6,252 bases of DNA from JBMYQA01 sp049600855 (GTDB lineage: Bacteria > Bacteroidota > Bacteroidia > Cytophagales > Flammeovirgaceae): assembly GCA_049600855.1 (NCBI GenBank), contig JBMYQA010000331.1, positions 1 to 6,252 of the forward strand, read 5' to 3'. Below the pieces are notes generated by a model, which did no database searches, was not told the origin of the DNA, and worked only from the letters and a program-made list of their open reading frames with translations. Position numbers and translations under genes: made by a program. This document shows, piece by piece, positions 5,483 to 6,252 of this stretch (positions are counted from its first letter, which is position 1; every line of letters starts with the position of its first letter).

Positions 5483-6115
5483 TTACATCTTCATTTGTGG
5501 AACTTCAGGCATGGGAACACCCGCAAAAAGCTCCAATAATTCTTTTTCATACTTCATTATAAGTCTTGTGTCCTCATCAGAAGTAAGGTGTGAAATAATT
5601 TTTAGAGAATAATCTGCCCAAGGAGCATTCTTTTTCCAATTATCTTGTAAGGTTTTCAGATTTTTACGCAATTCAACTTTTACTTCTTCGGGTACATCGG
5701 GGTTATTAATTTGCTCAATGAGTAGCTGTTCAGAATCCGATTGTAGCTTCGAGAAGCGTTCTTTACCAGCATGACCTTGTGCTAAACTGAATGCCCAAGC
5801 AATGCGAGCATTGGTTTTTACAAATTGAGCATAGCTATCAAAACCACTTTCTACAATAATTTGCTCAATCTGTTGGTACTGAGTTAATGGGTTAAAGCCA
5901 TTTTTATTGAACTCTTCCGCAATATTGGGACCTAAAGCTTTGAGTTTTCGGTAGGCAATGATGTATTTTTCAATTAACTCTTCAGTTAATTTCAAATCAT
6001 TTTTGTTGAGTAAGTCAATTAAAATTTTTTCATGTTCACCAGATGAGGGGGAATCACAACTGGTGGTTGCGAATATACAAAAGGCGAAAGCGAAGGTGAC
6101 AAGGAGCTGTTTCAT
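5483..6115 (-). CDS. Putative lipoprotein of unknown function, 210 aa
   Basis: I do not recognise this family. From the ATG at 6115 the product opens with a lipoprotein signal peptide, MKQLLVTFAFAFCIFATTSC, with C20 as the predicted lipidated cysteine and DSPSSGEHEK as the tether. The rest is hydrophilic and predicted mainly alpha-helical: charged helices near 26-75, an aromatic, amphipathic middle around QQIEQIIVESGFDSYAQFVK (81-100) and IAWAFSLAQG (105-114), a Lys/Glu-rich helix at 139-165, and a short Pro/Met-rich end, PMPEVPQMKM. It has no Cys beyond C13 and C20 and no obvious enzyme motif. It would be anchored to the inner or outer membrane, facing the periplasm or cell surface. The frame stays open upstream to a GTG at 6175, but that start would bury the signal peptide behind 20 residues, so 6115 is preferred. 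It is followed 10 bp later by the exonuclease gene. Confidence 0.75.
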   Translation of the reverse strand: MKQLLVTFAFAFCIFATTSCDSPSSGEHEKILIDLLNKNDLKLTEELIEKYIIAYRKLKALGPNIAEEFNKNGFNPLTQYQQIEQIIVESGFDSYAQFVKTNARIAWAFSLAQGHAGKERFSKLQSDSEQLLIEQINNPDVPEEVKVELRKNLKTLQDNWKKNAPWADYSLKIISHLTSDEDTRLIMKYEKELLELFAGVPMPEVPQMKM

Positions 6116-6165
6116 GCTTAAAGAAATTAATGAAGCTTTTTTCAAGATACGAAAATTCTGTGGAG

Positions 6166-6183
6166 TTGGAAACACGCTTCCAA
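6166..6183. repeat. Short inverted repeat upstream of the lipoprotein gene
   Basis: TTGGAA (6166-6171) and TTCCAA (6178-6183) are perfect 6-bp inverted copies around a 6-nt centre, about 50 bp upstream of the lipoprotein start. A weak promoter-like pair on the minus strand lies just inside it: TTTC at 6173-6170 and TATCTTGA at 6149-6142, 20 bp apart, which only partly fits TTTG/TAnnTTTG. The repeat could be a regulator site, but it is short enough to be chance. Confidence 0.25.
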
Positions 6184-6252
6184 AACATCAAGAAGCATGA
6201 ACGACCAGCAGTTCTCACTTTGTGAAAAATACTTGCTATTCTGCAAAAAAGG

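Noticed and set aside
6116..6175. Extension of the lipoprotein to a GTG start at 6175
   Set aside because: It would add 20 residues in front of a well-formed lipoprotein signal peptide, and the GTG lies inside a short inverted repeat. The ATG at 6115 fits better.
5430..6200. Plus-strand open frames of 60 and 80 codons opposite the exonuclease and lipoprotein genes
   Set aside because: They are antisense to two supported genes and carry no domain features.

Overview
The window looks like chromosomal DNA from a Bacteroidota bacterium, most probably of the Cytophagales/Flavobacteriia type. The reasons are AT-rich sequence, weak or absent Shine-Dalgarno sequences, a promoter fitting the Bacteroidota consensus TTTG-N20-TAnnTTTG, a seven-helix membrane protein fused to an AraC-type DNA-binding domain, and an adjacent grpE-dnaJ pair. 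No mobile element, CRISPR array, rRNA or tRNA was seen.

Layout. (1) Positions 1-1676, minus strand: the first 558 codons of a large gene running off the left edge. The protein has a signal peptide, two tandem periplasmic glycogen/starch-binding-like domains, seven transmembrane helices, an acidic linker and the beginning of an AraC-family helix-turn-helix domain. It reads as a one-piece sensor and transcription factor. (2) Positions 1677-2121: a 445-bp divergent intergenic region, dense in repeats. It holds a 13-bp direct repeat with a 21-bp period, a 9-bp direct repeat with a 30-bp period, and a 19-bp inverted repeat that runs into the promoter of the next gene. (3) 2122-2796, plus: a SpoU-class tRNA/rRNA 2'-O-ribose methyltransferase, best fit TrmH, with a probable terminator. 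(4) 2965-3567 and 3664-4806, plus: grpE and dnaJ, the exchange factor and J-protein of the DnaK chaperone system, preceded by a -24/-12-like element and closed by a strong terminator at 4853-4891. (5) 6115-4894, minus: a two-gene unit of an unrecognised 210-aa lipoprotein followed, 10 bp later, by a DEDDh 3'-5' exonuclease. It converges on dnaJ and shares the terminator region.

How they work together. GrpE and DnaJ are direct partners acting on DnaK, which is not in the window. TrmH and the exonuclease are ordinary housekeeping RNA and DNA enzymes with no visible functional tie to them. The most unusual part is the left side: a membrane-tethered AraC regulator carrying two carbohydrate-binding-like modules, next to a direct repeat whose 21-bp period is what AraC-type proteins commonly bind. 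That makes autoregulation, or control of the divergent promoter, a reasonable hypothesis.
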